Of a stretch of 42,079 bases of DNA, positions 15,153-22,048 are shown one piece after another. The translations under genes were made by a program, and so were the position numbers. Where the stretch lies: assembly GCF_000372465.1 (NCBI RefSeq), contig NZ_AQUZ01000072.1:1-42079 (forward strand). Reading direction: 5' to 3'. The stretch's first letter is position 1. Each line of letters starts with the position of its first letter. Under the pieces are notes generated by a model that saw only the letters and a program-made list of their open reading frames with translations, ran no database searches and was not told the origin of the DNA. Source of the DNA: Kribbella catacumbae DSM 19601 (lineage in GTDB: Bacteria > Actinomycetota > Actinomycetes > Propionibacteriales > Kribbellaceae).

Positions 15153-15995
15153 TCAGTTTTCGCGCTCGTAGTGCGCCGCGGCCCCGATCAGCGCGGAATG
15201 CTCGGTGTCCTCGGTCGCGCTGACCGGGAATGGGAACACGTCGGCCACCACATCGAAAGCACCCGAGATCGCACCACCGAGCACCACCCGCGTCGCCCCG
15301 AAGCGTTCCAGCCACGGCGCGAGCGCGTCCGCGAGCACCCGGAACGCATCCACCAGCACGCCCTCGGCCAGGGCGTCTCCGGCCCGGGCCTGCTCGGCGA
15401 TCTCCTTGACCCCGGTACTCCGCGCCGGCGGCGAGCCCCGGCGTTCGGCGTACAGGTGGAGGATCGCGCGGGCGGAGATCCAGTCCTCGATCGGGCGGCT
15501 GTCGTACGACGTGCGGTAGAGCTCGCCGCCGGGCGGCACCGTGTCGCCGGTGCGGATGGCGCGTCCGTCGTCGAGGAAGGCCGAGCCGATCCCGGTACCG
15601 ATCGTGATGCCGACGCAACGGTCCAGCCCCCGCAGTTCACCCGCGGACCATTCGCCGACCGTGAACGCCTCCGCGTCGTTCAGGAAGACGACCCGCTCGA
15701 GCCCGAGTTGCTCCCGCAGGCTCTGGCCGAGGTCATGCCCGTAGAGCGAGGCGAACTTGTCCAGCCGGTACCACGCCACGCCGGCGGCGAAGTCGAACGG
15801 ACCGGGCAGCGCCACCGCCAGACCCTTTGCCAAGGGCAACTGCCTGGCCGCGTCGCACAACTCCCCGATGATGGAGTCGGCCGAGGCCTTCGAATCCAGC
15901 CCGGCCCGGTGAACCTCGTCCACCACCCCGGCCGAAACCATCGCCGCCGTCACATGACTTCCGCCGATCTCCAGCACCGGCACACCCGAACTCAT
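15153..15995 (-). CDS. ROK-family protein (sugar kinase-like), 280 aa
   Basis: The N-terminal phosphate loop reads VLEIGGSHVTAA, where ROK kinases have D-x-G-G-T. The catalytic Asp region is present (VVFLNDAEAFTVGEW), as is the second phosphate loop GITIGTGIGSAFLDDG. The zinc-binding CxCGxxGC motif is absent: after PPGGELYRTSYDSRPIEDWI comes an ordinary helix. Kinase activity is therefore plausible but atypical. ATG at 15995 is chosen; ATGs at 16007 and 16004 are possible. It precedes the pentapeptide-repeat gene on the same strand. Confidence 0.8.
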   Translation of the reverse strand: MSSGVPVLEIGGSHVTAAMVSAGVVDEVHRAGLDSKASADSIIGELCDAARQLPLAKGLAVALPGPFDFAAGVAWYRLDKFASLYGHDLGQSLREQLGLERVVFLNDAEAFTVGEWSAGELRGLDRCVGITIGTGIGSAFLDDGRAIRTGDTVPPGGELYRTSYDSRPIEDWISARAILHLYAERRGSPPARSTGVKEIAEQARAGDALAEGVLVDAFRVLADALAPWLERFGATRVVLGGAISGAFDVVADVFPFPVSATEDTEHSALIGAAAHYEREN

Positions 15996-16108
15996 ACACC
16001 CCATCATCCACGACAGGCGGGGACTGGCTCAGCGTTGGGGCGCGACGTACTCCGGCTGTCCGGGGACCTTGTACCTCACGATGACCTCTGGGAGCGGGCC
16101 TGGCCGCA

Positions 16109-16217
16109 GGCCCGGACCTCCGCCACTCACAAACCTCCCGTTACCACCCGGGAGCACGCCTGCGCACGCTTGGCTGGGTGCGATCAGTTGGGGTTTGTGA
16201 GTGGCGGCGGTCCGGCC
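16109..16217. repeat. Long imperfect inverted repeat with nested stem
   Basis: Arms at 16109-16134 and 16193-16217 are about 25 bases each and nearly complementary, with two differences. The 58-base space between them holds its own stem (ctcccg at 16135-16140, cgggag at 16149-16154). It fills most of the gap between the divergent ROK and hydrolase genes. It could be a structured leader for the hydrolase mRNA, a terminator, or a small non-autonomous element. Confidence 0.6.
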
Positions 16218-16267
16218 CGACGCGACGACCGCACGGATTGGTTGCATGGGTCGGGCAAACTGGCTGC

Positions 16268-17104
16268 ATGTCTGAACTGATCGTCGGTGGCGTGAAGGTC
16301 AGCTATCACGTCGCCGGCTCTGGGCCGCTGTGTCTTGTCCACTCCGGCGGCCCCGGCATCCACTACGACTACCTGCGGATGCCCGAGCTCGAGCAGCACC
16401 TCACGATGGTCTACCTCGAGCCGGTCGGCACGGGGAACTCCGACCTGCTGCCCGATGGCGACTACAGCATGGCGAAGTACGCGTACTACGCCGACCAGGT
16501 GGCCCAGCATCTAGGTGCGGAGAAGGTCTTCTTCCTGGGCCACTCGCAGGGTGGGTTCGTCGGGCTGCAGTTCGCACTGGACTACCCCGATCGCCTGCGC
16601 GGCCTGATCGTCTACGACGGCATGGCGTTCAACGGACCCGAGCTGGGCGAGGAGGCGTTCCGGCAGCTCGAGGAGTACGTCGCTCGCCGGCCCGCGGGGG
16701 ATCCGCTCGCCGCCCAGGTGCTGGCGGCCTGGCAGGAGGACACCCAGGAGGACAAGGCGAGCCAGGCCGATGCGCTCCGCCGGTTGCTGCCGGCCTACTT
16801 CAGGGACTTCGAGGAGATCGTGCCGCGGCTGACCGACTGGCTCTCGCTGGTCGACATCACGGTCGACCCGAACCGGCAGCAGACCCTGTGGGACGTCCGC
16901 GAGCGGCTGGCCGAGATCGAGGCACCGGTGCTGGTCATCGTCGGCGCCTACGACTTCATCTGTGGGGAAAAGTGGGGCCGGCAGCTGCATGACGGCATCC
17001 CCGGCTCGGAACTCGTGGTTCTCCCGGACAGCGGGCACTTCGGCCACCTGGAACAGCCAGGGGAGTTCTTCGGGGCGATCACCCGTTTCACCACGGCACA
17101 CTGA
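16268..17104 (+). CDS. Alpha/beta hydrolase (proline iminopeptidase-like), 278 aa
   Basis: The oxyanion loop is HSGGPG (residues 25-30), which is characteristic of the prolyl aminopeptidase/hydrolase branch. The nucleophile elbow is GHSQGG (Ser93), the acid is in VGAYDFICGE, and the catalytic His in SGHFGHLEQPGEF. Cytoplasmic, with no signal. ATG at 16268 is the natural start of the fold (MSELIVGGVKVSYHVAGSGP); a longer in-frame start at 16178 would overlap the inverted repeat. Substrate is not determined. Confidence 0.85.
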   Translation: MSELIVGGVKVSYHVAGSGPLCLVHSGGPGIHYDYLRMPELEQHLTMVYLEPVGTGNSDLLPDGDYSMAKYAYYADQVAQHLGAEKVFFLGHSQGGFVGLQFALDYPDRLRGLIVYDGMAFNGPELGEEAFRQLEEYVARRPAGDPLAAQVLAAWQEDTQEDKASQADALRRLLPAYFRDFEEIVPRLTDWLSLVDITVDPNRQQTLWDVRERLAEIEAPVLVIVGAYDFICGEKWGRQLHDGIPGSELVVLPDSGHFGHLEQPGEFFGAITRFTTAH

Positions 17105-17188
17105 GGCCGCGATCCATCCGGACGTAGAGTTGTCGGAAGCGCGGCCCGCCCACCGACGGTCACGCTGACCTCACTGCGAACGACGAAG

Positions 17189-17830
17189 GTGACCGGCTTG
17201 CGTGCCGAGACCAGTACGACGTCCGCGGTCGCGACGCTGAGCGTCGCGGTCGCGGTGGCCGGTCACGTGCTGGTAGGTGGCTCCGCCTCCCTGGCGGTGG
17301 TTCCGCAACTTCTCGCGATCGCGGCCGTCTGCTGGCTGGTCGGTGAGTTCGTAGCCGGCCATCGGCTGCTGTCGGTCGTACTGTTCGCCGGGGTCCAGCT
17401 GGTCGTGCACCTCACCCTGGACTCGTCGCATCCAACACCGGCTGCGCCGATGCCGGCCGGGCACAGCTCGATGCACGACATGGCCGGGCACCACCACACG
17501 TCCGGCATGACGATGCCGCAAGCAACCGATACCGCCACAGCGCCGATCCACACGGGTCTCACCGACGCGCTCGCCATGACGGCCGCGCACCTGCTGGTGT
17601 TGCTGGCCAGCGTTGCCCTGATCGGCGGCACCCACCGCTGGGTCCAGCGTGTACTGCGGATCCTGGCGCGCCTGGTCCCACAGCTCCCGGCCCCAGCGGT
17701 TGCCATTCCCACCATGGGCGCCGCGCCGGCCGCAGTACCGGGGCGGCCGCACCCGACCGAGGTGTGGCTGACCTCGAACGTGTCGCGGCGTGGGCCCCCG
17801 CAGTACAGGGCGCTACTAGCTCTGTCCTGA
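17189..17830 (+). CDS. Membrane protein with His/Met-rich loop, copper-operon leader, 213 aa
   Basis: There are four or five membrane helices (for example SVAVAVAGHVLVGGSASLAV, LLAIAAVCWLVGEFV, LLSVVLFAGVQLVVHLTL). Between the third and fourth is a loop of about 45 residues dense in His and Met (GHSSMHDMAGHHHTSGMTMP), the kind of sequence that binds copper. GTG at 17189 or TTG at 17198 (better spaced after GAAGGTGA) could be the start. It directly precedes ycnI-copC-copD, so a role in copper uptake or handling is inferred. I know no named family for it. Confidence 0.75.
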   Translation: MTGLRAETSTTSAVATLSVAVAVAGHVLVGGSASLAVVPQLLAIAAVCWLVGEFVAGHRLLSVVLFAGVQLVVHLTLDSSHPTPAAPMPAGHSSMHDMAGHHHTSGMTMPQATDTATAPIHTGLTDALAMTAAHLLVLLASVALIGGTHRWVQRVLRILARLVPQLPAPAVAIPTMGAAPAAVPGRPHPTEVWLTSNVSRRGPPQYRALLALS

Positions 17831-17833
17831 CCG

Positions 17834-17872
17834 GCCCGCGGAGACGCGGGACGGTTCGAAACCGTTGCCCGC
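17834..17872 (+). promoter_or_regulatory. Leader with alternative hairpins before ycnI
   Basis: cccgcg (17834-17839) pairs perfectly with cgcggg (17844-17849) across a gaga loop. The same cgcggg segment can instead pair with a second cccgcg (17867-17872), stacked on a perfect acggtt-cga-aaccgt stem (17850-17864). The two structures are mutually exclusive. The second one ends against the GAGAGGG ribosome-binding site of ycnI, so a switch in translation or termination within the copper operon is possible. No ligand or protein site can be assigned. Confidence 0.5.
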
Positions 17873-17887
17873 GAGAGGGTCTCAAGC

Positions 17888-18577
17888 ATGTCCAAGAAAC
17901 TCGTACTACGCGCTGCCGCGATCACCGCGGCGACCGCGTTGGTGCTGGTCGGAGCCACCAGTTCGGCCTCCGCCCACGTCACCGTGTCGTCGCCGGACGC
18001 GAAACCGGGCGGCTACGCCAAGCTGGTGTTCCGGGTGCCGAGTGAATCCGATACCGCCAGCACCACCAAGCTCGTTGTCACGCTGCCGAAGGACCATCCG
18101 TTCGCCCATGTCGGTGCGCAGGTGAAGGATGGCTGGAAGGTGGTGAAGACGACCGAGAAGCTGCCGCAGCCGGTGAAGGTCGGCGACGTCACGCTGTCCG
18201 AGGCGATCACCGCCGTCACCTGGACCGCGGCGACAGCGGTCGGCGTACCGCCGAACGACTTCGACGAGTTCGCGCTGTCGGTCGGCAAGCTTCCCGAGGG
18301 AGTGGACTCGCTCAACTTCCCGGCTGTCCAGACCTACAGCGACGGCGAAGTGGCCAAGTGGGATGAGATCCCCGAGGACGGCGGCGAGAAACCGAAGCAC
18401 CCGGCGCCGACGCTGGAGCTTAAAAAAGCGATCACGCCCGTTGCGGCCACCACGACCGAGAGCAAGGGTGGCTCGGACACCCTGGCCCGCGTTCTCGGCG
18501 GGGCCGGGCTGCTGCTCGGCCTGGTCGGGCTGGGCCTTGGCCTGCGGGCCGGGCGGACGCGGAAGGCGACGCCGTAA
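17888..18577 (+). CDS. ycnI: YcnI-family copper-binding membrane-anchored protein (DUF1775), 229 aa
   Basis: A signal peptide (residues 1-29, ending SSASA) is followed by a mature N-terminal His30 (HVTVSS), the copper ligand of this family. The DUF1775 beta-sandwich follows, with YAKLVFRVPSESDTASTTKL, DGWKVVKTT and the WTA segment. A Ser/Thr linker and a C-terminal membrane helix (ARVLGGAGLLLGLVGLGLGL) anchor it outside the cell. ATG at 17888 has GAGAGGG upstream. Genes for CopC and CopD follow within 3 bases and by overlap, the classical copper-acquisition grouping. Confidence 0.92.
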   Translation: MSKKLVLRAAAITAATALVLVGATSSASAHVTVSSPDAKPGGYAKLVFRVPSESDTASTTKLVVTLPKDHPFAHVGAQVKDGWKVVKTTEKLPQPVKVGDVTLSEAITAVTWTAATAVGVPPNDFDEFALSVGKLPEGVDSLNFPAVQTYSDGEVAKWDEIPEDGGEKPKHPAPTLELKKAITPVAATTTESKGGSDTLARVLGGAGLLLGLVGLGLGLRAGRTRKATP

Positions 18578-18579
18578 TC

Positions 18580-19089
18580 GTGCGTCGGCTAGCCGCTCTA
18601 CTGGTGGCGTCGCTCGCCGTCCTGGTGGTTTCCACCGGTACGGCGGCGGCGCACGCCAAACTCGAATCCATGACGCCGGCCGATGGCTCGACCCAGGCCG
18701 CGCCGCCGACCCAGGTGGTGCTGACCTTCAACGAGCCGGTCGGCAGTACCGGCGCCGAGGTGCAGGTCAAGTCGCCCAAGGGGACGAACGTGTCCACCGG
18801 CGAGATCAAGGTGATCGACAACACCGTCACCCAGCCGGTCGACGGGCTGGTCGACGTCGGCAGGTACACGGTCGACGCGCGGATCGTGTCGGCCGACGGC
18901 CACCCGATCACCGTCGCCGCCAGCTTCACGATCACGCACGCCGGTCATCCCGCTACGCCGGCCGCCGGGTCGCCGCCGACCAAGGACAGCAGGTCGAACG
19001 TCGTGGTGATCGTCGCGATGATCCTGGTGATGCTCGTCGTGGTCGCGCTGGCCGTCGTCATCGTCCGTCGCCGCCCCGCGCCCCAATGA
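18580..19089 (+). CDS. copC: CopC-domain copper-binding protein, membrane-anchored, 169 aa
   Basis: A signal peptide is cleaved before His25 (AAAH-AKLE), the N-terminal Cu(II) ligand. The CopC beta-barrel follows (LESMTPADGS, VLTFNEPVG) with the second ligand pair Asp106/His108 in VSADGHPI. This is a short-linker Cu(II)-site type; there is no Met-rich Cu(I) site. The C-terminus has a membrane helix and a basic tail. CopC delivers copper to CopD across the membrane. GTG at 18580 is 3 bases after ycnI, and the stop overlaps the copD start. Confidence 0.93.
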   Translation: MRRLAALLVASLAVLVVSTGTAAAHAKLESMTPADGSTQAAPPTQVVLTFNEPVGSTGAEVQVKSPKGTNVSTGEIKVIDNTVTQPVDGLVDVGRYTVDARIVSADGHPITVAASFTITHAGHPATPAAGSPPTKDSRSNVVVIVAMILVMLVVVALAVVIVRRRPAPQ

Positions 19090-20075
19090 TCCGGGTATCC
19101 GGGAAGGTCTTGGGGCTCGGCGTCGTCGCCGCGAGTGCCGTCGTACTGGTGGTTGCGCTGTACGCCGCGGGTGGCGCCCCGAAACCGCTGTCCGCAGGCC
19201 TGACCGGAGCCGGTACGCCGGTGTCGTGGGCCGTCCCGGTACTACGCCTGCTGGCCGACCTCGCCGCCATCGGCACCGGAGGCGCGGTACTGGCTGCAGC
19301 ATGGTTGCTCCCAGCAACAAAAAACCTGGGGGCGCAAGGCTTGCGTGCTTGCCAAGATGGGGCAGTGGCGGCCGGGGTCTGGGCCGTCGCGAGTATCGGC
19401 GGGCTCTTGGCCACCGCGTCGGTCATCCTCGGCGTACCGTTGTCGCAGTTGGCTTCGCGCGCTGGGGATGCGGGATCTCTCAACCAGGTCAGGGCTCTCG
19501 CTGTGTCCGTCGTGCTGACGGCCTTCCTGGCAGTGCTTCTCTCCGGCTGCCGCACAGTTGCCACAGCGAGAGTTGCTCTGGTGCTGACCGCGGTTGCATT
19601 AGCCGGCCCGCTGTTGACCGGACACGGCGCGATCGCCCGGACTGCCTTCTGGTCGATGCTCGCCACTGCCTCGTTGGTTGTGCACGTGTTCTGCGCGACG
19701 GCGTGGATCGGCGGCCTCGGCTCGCTGATTCGGTACGGGCGCGAAAAGGCTGTCGAGCGATTCAGCCGCCTTGCCCTTGTGTGTGCCATCGCGATCGGAG
19801 CCACCGGCCTGCTGACCGCCGAGATCCACCTGGGCGGCCGGGAGGACGGCTGGAGCTTGATCACCCAATGGGTGACCACCGGTTACGGCGTCCTCGTCTT
19901 CGCCAAGGCCGTCGCCTTCGCGCTGCTGGTCTGGATCGGCTGGTGGCATCGCCGCTCCACCCTCCCCGCCCTCGCGACCAACCAGCCGGCGGCCTTCTGG
20001 CGCCTCGCCGCCGGCGAACTCCTCCTCATGTCCGCGACCGTCGGCCTCGCGGTCGCGCTCTCCCGCACTCCCTGA
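19086..20075 (+). CDS. copD: CopD-family copper import membrane protein, 329 aa
   Basis: The protein has about eight membrane helices. The CopD core is in the C-terminal two-thirds: VVHVFCATAWIGGLGSLIRY is the CopD signature region, followed by RFSRLALVCAIAIGATGLLT and LVFAKAVAFALLVWIGWWHR. It lacks the C-terminal CtaG-like domain fused in some actinobacterial CopD proteins. It presumably carries copper from CopC into the cell. ATG at 19086 overlaps the copC stop (ATGA). The gene ends 3 bases before the convergent gene's stop, with no obvious hairpin. Confidence 0.9.
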   Translation: MIRVSGKVLGLGVVAASAVVLVVALYAAGGAPKPLSAGLTGAGTPVSWAVPVLRLLADLAAIGTGGAVLAAAWLLPATKNLGAQGLRACQDGAVAAGVWAVASIGGLLATASVILGVPLSQLASRAGDAGSLNQVRALAVSVVLTAFLAVLLSGCRTVATARVALVLTAVALAGPLLTGHGAIARTAFWSMLATASLVVHVFCATAWIGGLGSLIRYGREKAVERFSRLALVCAIAIGATGLLTAEIHLGGREDGWSLITQWVTTGYGVLVFAKAVAFALLVWIGWWHRRSTLPALATNQPAAFWRLAAGELLLMSATVGLAVALSRTP

Positions 20076-20078
20076 CGG

Positions 20079-20654
20079 TCAGGCCGGCTGCGGCTCCCGC
20101 GAGCTGGACCAGAGCCAGGCCGACAGCCAGCAGACCGCGATCGCGAGGAGCAGGAGTCCTGCTTGCAGAGCAGCCTCCGGTACTGCGGCGCGCAGCGAGA
20201 CCGGCACCGCGCCGACGGCGTACAGGATCAGCGCCGGGCGTGGCGGTCCCTCGCGACGCCACAGTGAGGCCGCGAACACGGTCGTGCTGATCAGGAAAAG
20301 GATCGATGCAACCGTCAGCGCAACGCCCAGCGGGCCGGCGCGCAGTGCCTCGACGGTCGCGCTGTCGACACGCGGAAAGACGAGGTTGAGGATGAACTCG
20401 ACCCCGACCAGTAAGGCGATCGCGGCGAAGTTGAGGCCGAAGGCAACCACGCCGAACGTGCCGCTGCGGCGACCGGTCCGGGCGAACAACGCCATGATCA
20501 GCCCGAGTGCCAGGACCTGGGCCAGTGGTGCGACCAGTTGGGTCGCGGCAGTGGTCGGGATCAGCTCGGCCCGCTTGGCCGTGTTGACGAGCAGGACCAT
20601 GGCGCTTGCCAGTCCTGCCACGGCGGCCGATCGGTACAACGTCGACAACGTCAT
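20079..20654 (-). CDS. Integral membrane protein of unknown function, 191 aa
   Basis: Six hydrophobic helices are visible (LVAPLAQVLALGLIMALFAR, FGLNFAAIALLVGVEFILNL, LTVASILFLISTTVFAASLW, and others). No conserved motif that I recognise. ATG at 20654 is chosen because GGAGG is 6 bases upstream; the preceding GTG at 20657 would be too close. The gene is divergent from a TetR regulator with two operator palindromes in between, so it is very likely that regulator's target. Function unknown; it may belong to the DUF4386-like membrane proteins. Confidence 0.75.
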   Translation of the reverse strand: MTLSTLYRSAAVAGLASAMVLLVNTAKRAELIPTTAATQLVAPLAQVLALGLIMALFARTGRRSGTFGVVAFGLNFAAIALLVGVEFILNLVFPRVDSATVEALRAGPLGVALTVASILFLISTTVFAASLWRREGPPRPALILYAVGAVPVSLRAAVPEAALQAGLLLLAIAVCWLSAWLWSSSREPQPA

Positions 20655-20672
20655 CACACGCCTCCAGATTCG

Positions 20673-20703
20673 ATAACAGTCGTTATTGGATAACGGTTGT
20701 TAT
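20673..20703. promoter_or_regulatory. Two tandem palindromic operator sites
   Basis: ATAACAGTCGTTAT (20673-20686) and ATAACGGTTGTTAT (20690-20703) are each perfect 5-4-5 palindromes with the same ATAAC/GTTAT arms. Their centres are 17 bases apart. They lie in the gap between the divergent membrane-protein and TetR genes. The spacing places two TetR dimers on nearly neighbouring DNA faces, a common arrangement for cooperative repression. Confidence 0.8.
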
Positions 20704-20768
20704 AGTGAGCGTGGCGGCCGGGGATCACAAGGGCCGTGACCCAGTTGTGTCCTCCGGAGCGGAGTCCC

Positions 20769-21305
20769 ATGGCTCGCAGTACCGAACAACTCGACATCCG
20801 TGAACGCCTGCTGGCCGGTGCCGCCGACGTCCTGGCGACCGACGGGGTCGCGGGGCTGACCGTTCGCCGCGTGGTGGAGGCAGCGGGGCGATCGACGATG
20901 TGCGTCTACACCAAGTTCGGCAGCCGCGGTGGACTGATGAACGCGGTCTACGAGCAGACCGCCGACAGCCTGTACGCCGTACTGGAGCGGGCACGGCCGG
21001 TCGAAGGGAGCGCGGCGCTCGGGTTGGCATCGGCGTACCGGCGGTTCGCGCTGGCCAATCCCGGGGCGTATGCCTTGCTGTTCGACCAGGATCTGCCGGC
21101 GCTGGGGATCGACGAGTCTCTGCGCGGTGACGCGATTGCCCGGGTTGCGGCGTACCTGTCCGGTGGAGAGGTCGGAGCGCTGCGGTTCTGGGCCACGATG
21201 CACGGTCTGATCGCGCTGGAGCGATCGGTGCCGAAGTCGCCGGCAGGGGACTGGAAGGGCTTCTACCTGCAGACCCTCGCTGCCCGAAAGGGCGAGGCTC
21301 GGTGA
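20769..21305 (+). CDS. TetR/AcrR-family regulator, 178 aa
   Basis: The HTH region is at about residues 10-55: IRERLLAGAADVLATDGVAG, LTVRRVVEAAGRSTMCVYTK, FGSRGGLMNAVY. The C-terminal domain has the AYRRFALANPGAYALLF pattern of TetR_C_33-like proteins. ATG at 20769 has GGAG upstream. The two ATAAC-N4-GTTAT sites at 20673-20703 are its likely operators, and the divergent membrane gene its likely target. Confidence 0.88.
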   Translation: MARSTEQLDIRERLLAGAADVLATDGVAGLTVRRVVEAAGRSTMCVYTKFGSRGGLMNAVYEQTADSLYAVLERARPVEGSAALGLASAYRRFALANPGAYALLFDQDLPALGIDESLRGDAIARVAAYLSGGEVGALRFWATMHGLIALERSVPKSPAGDWKGFYLQTLAARKGEAR

Positions 21306-21329
21306 CATGTCAACAGGTGGACGTAGGAT
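21302..21329 (+). promoter_or_regulatory. Promoter for the MarR gene, probably giving a leaderless mRNA
   Basis: GTGACA (21302-21307) and TAGGAT (21324-21329) are separated by 16 bases. The MarR ATG begins 7 bases after the -10 box, exactly where transcription should start, and no ribosome-binding site is present. The -35 box overlaps the stop codon of the TetR gene. Confidence 0.5.
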
Positions 21330-21335
21330 AGGTGG

Positions 21336-21839
21336 ATGACGGAGACGGGATGGCTCGATGCGCGCGAGGCGCATCTTTGGCAGTCGTACCGTGACGCCCA
21401 CCGCGAGCTGATGACGACGCTCGAGGGCCGACTGGTCCGCAATTCCGGGCTGTCCGGCGCGGACTACGCGCTGCTCCACCCGCTGTCGATCTCGGAGGCC
21501 GGCGTACTGCGAACGCGCGACCTCGGCCGGTCCATTGGCTGGGAGCGGAGCCGGCTGTCGCACCAGGTCAGCCGGATGGAGAAGCGCGGGCTGGTGGTTC
21601 GCGAGGAGTGTGAGTCCGACGCGCGCGGATCGATGGTCAGGCTGACCGACGCCGGCCGGGCAGCGATCGCGGCGGCGGCACCGGATCACGTGGACGCGGT
21701 CCGGAGCTATTTCCTGGACCGACTGACCCGCGAAGAGCAGGACCTGTTCACCAAGCTGCTCGACCGGGTGCTCGGCGACCTGCCCACCCGCGATATCTGC
21801 GCGGACGACTCCACTCCGGGCGACAGCTCGAACTGCTGA
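21336..21839 (+). CDS. MarR-family transcriptional regulator, 167 aa
   Basis: The winged helix is clear: VLRTRDLGRSIGWERSRLSH followed by QVSRMEKRGLVVREECESDA and the wing RGSMVRLTDAGRAAI. The flanking dimerisation helices match the family. It may be translated from a leaderless mRNA. It lies immediately upstream of the metallophore-like operon on the same strand, but 209 bases and a separate promoter lie between them, so whether it controls that operon is open. Confidence 0.88.
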   Translation: MTETGWLDAREAHLWQSYRDAHRELMTTLEGRLVRNSGLSGADYALLHPLSISEAGVLRTRDLGRSIGWERSRLSHQVSRMEKRGLVVREECESDARGSMVRLTDAGRAAIAAAAPDHVDAVRSYFLDRLTREEQDLFTKLLDRVLGDLPTRDICADDSTPGDSSNC

Positions 21840-21967
21840 CCGCAGGACCGCGATTCTGGTGGTGACTGCCAGTACTCGGCGTTCGAAAGCGGTGACACGC
21901 CGTTACGGGCGACGGCGCGGTGCCGTCTGCCGGGAGAATGATGAGCGTCGTTCAGATGCGCCTGAAT

Positions 21968-21996
21968 TTGACAACTATTTTCATTAACGGCAGGAT
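21968..21996 (+). promoter_or_regulatory. Promoter overlaid by a Zur-like box
   Basis: A consensus -35 TTGACA (21968-21973) and a -10 CAGGAT (21991-21996) are separated by 17 bases. Overlapping the -35 and spacer is TGACAAC-T-ATTTTCA (21969-21983), a 7-1-7 inverted repeat. Compared with the actinobacterial Zur consensus TGAAAATGATTTTCA, 12 of 15 positions match. A Zur dimer bound here would block the promoter when zinc is plentiful. It is an AT-rich island in very GC-rich DNA, 53 bases upstream of the solute-binding-protein start. Binding has not been shown. Confidence 0.7.
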
Positions 21997-22048
21997 TCGA
22001 GCCGGCGACCACCCCTCGTCGGAGCCCCTCACCGTGAAGGAAATCTGG

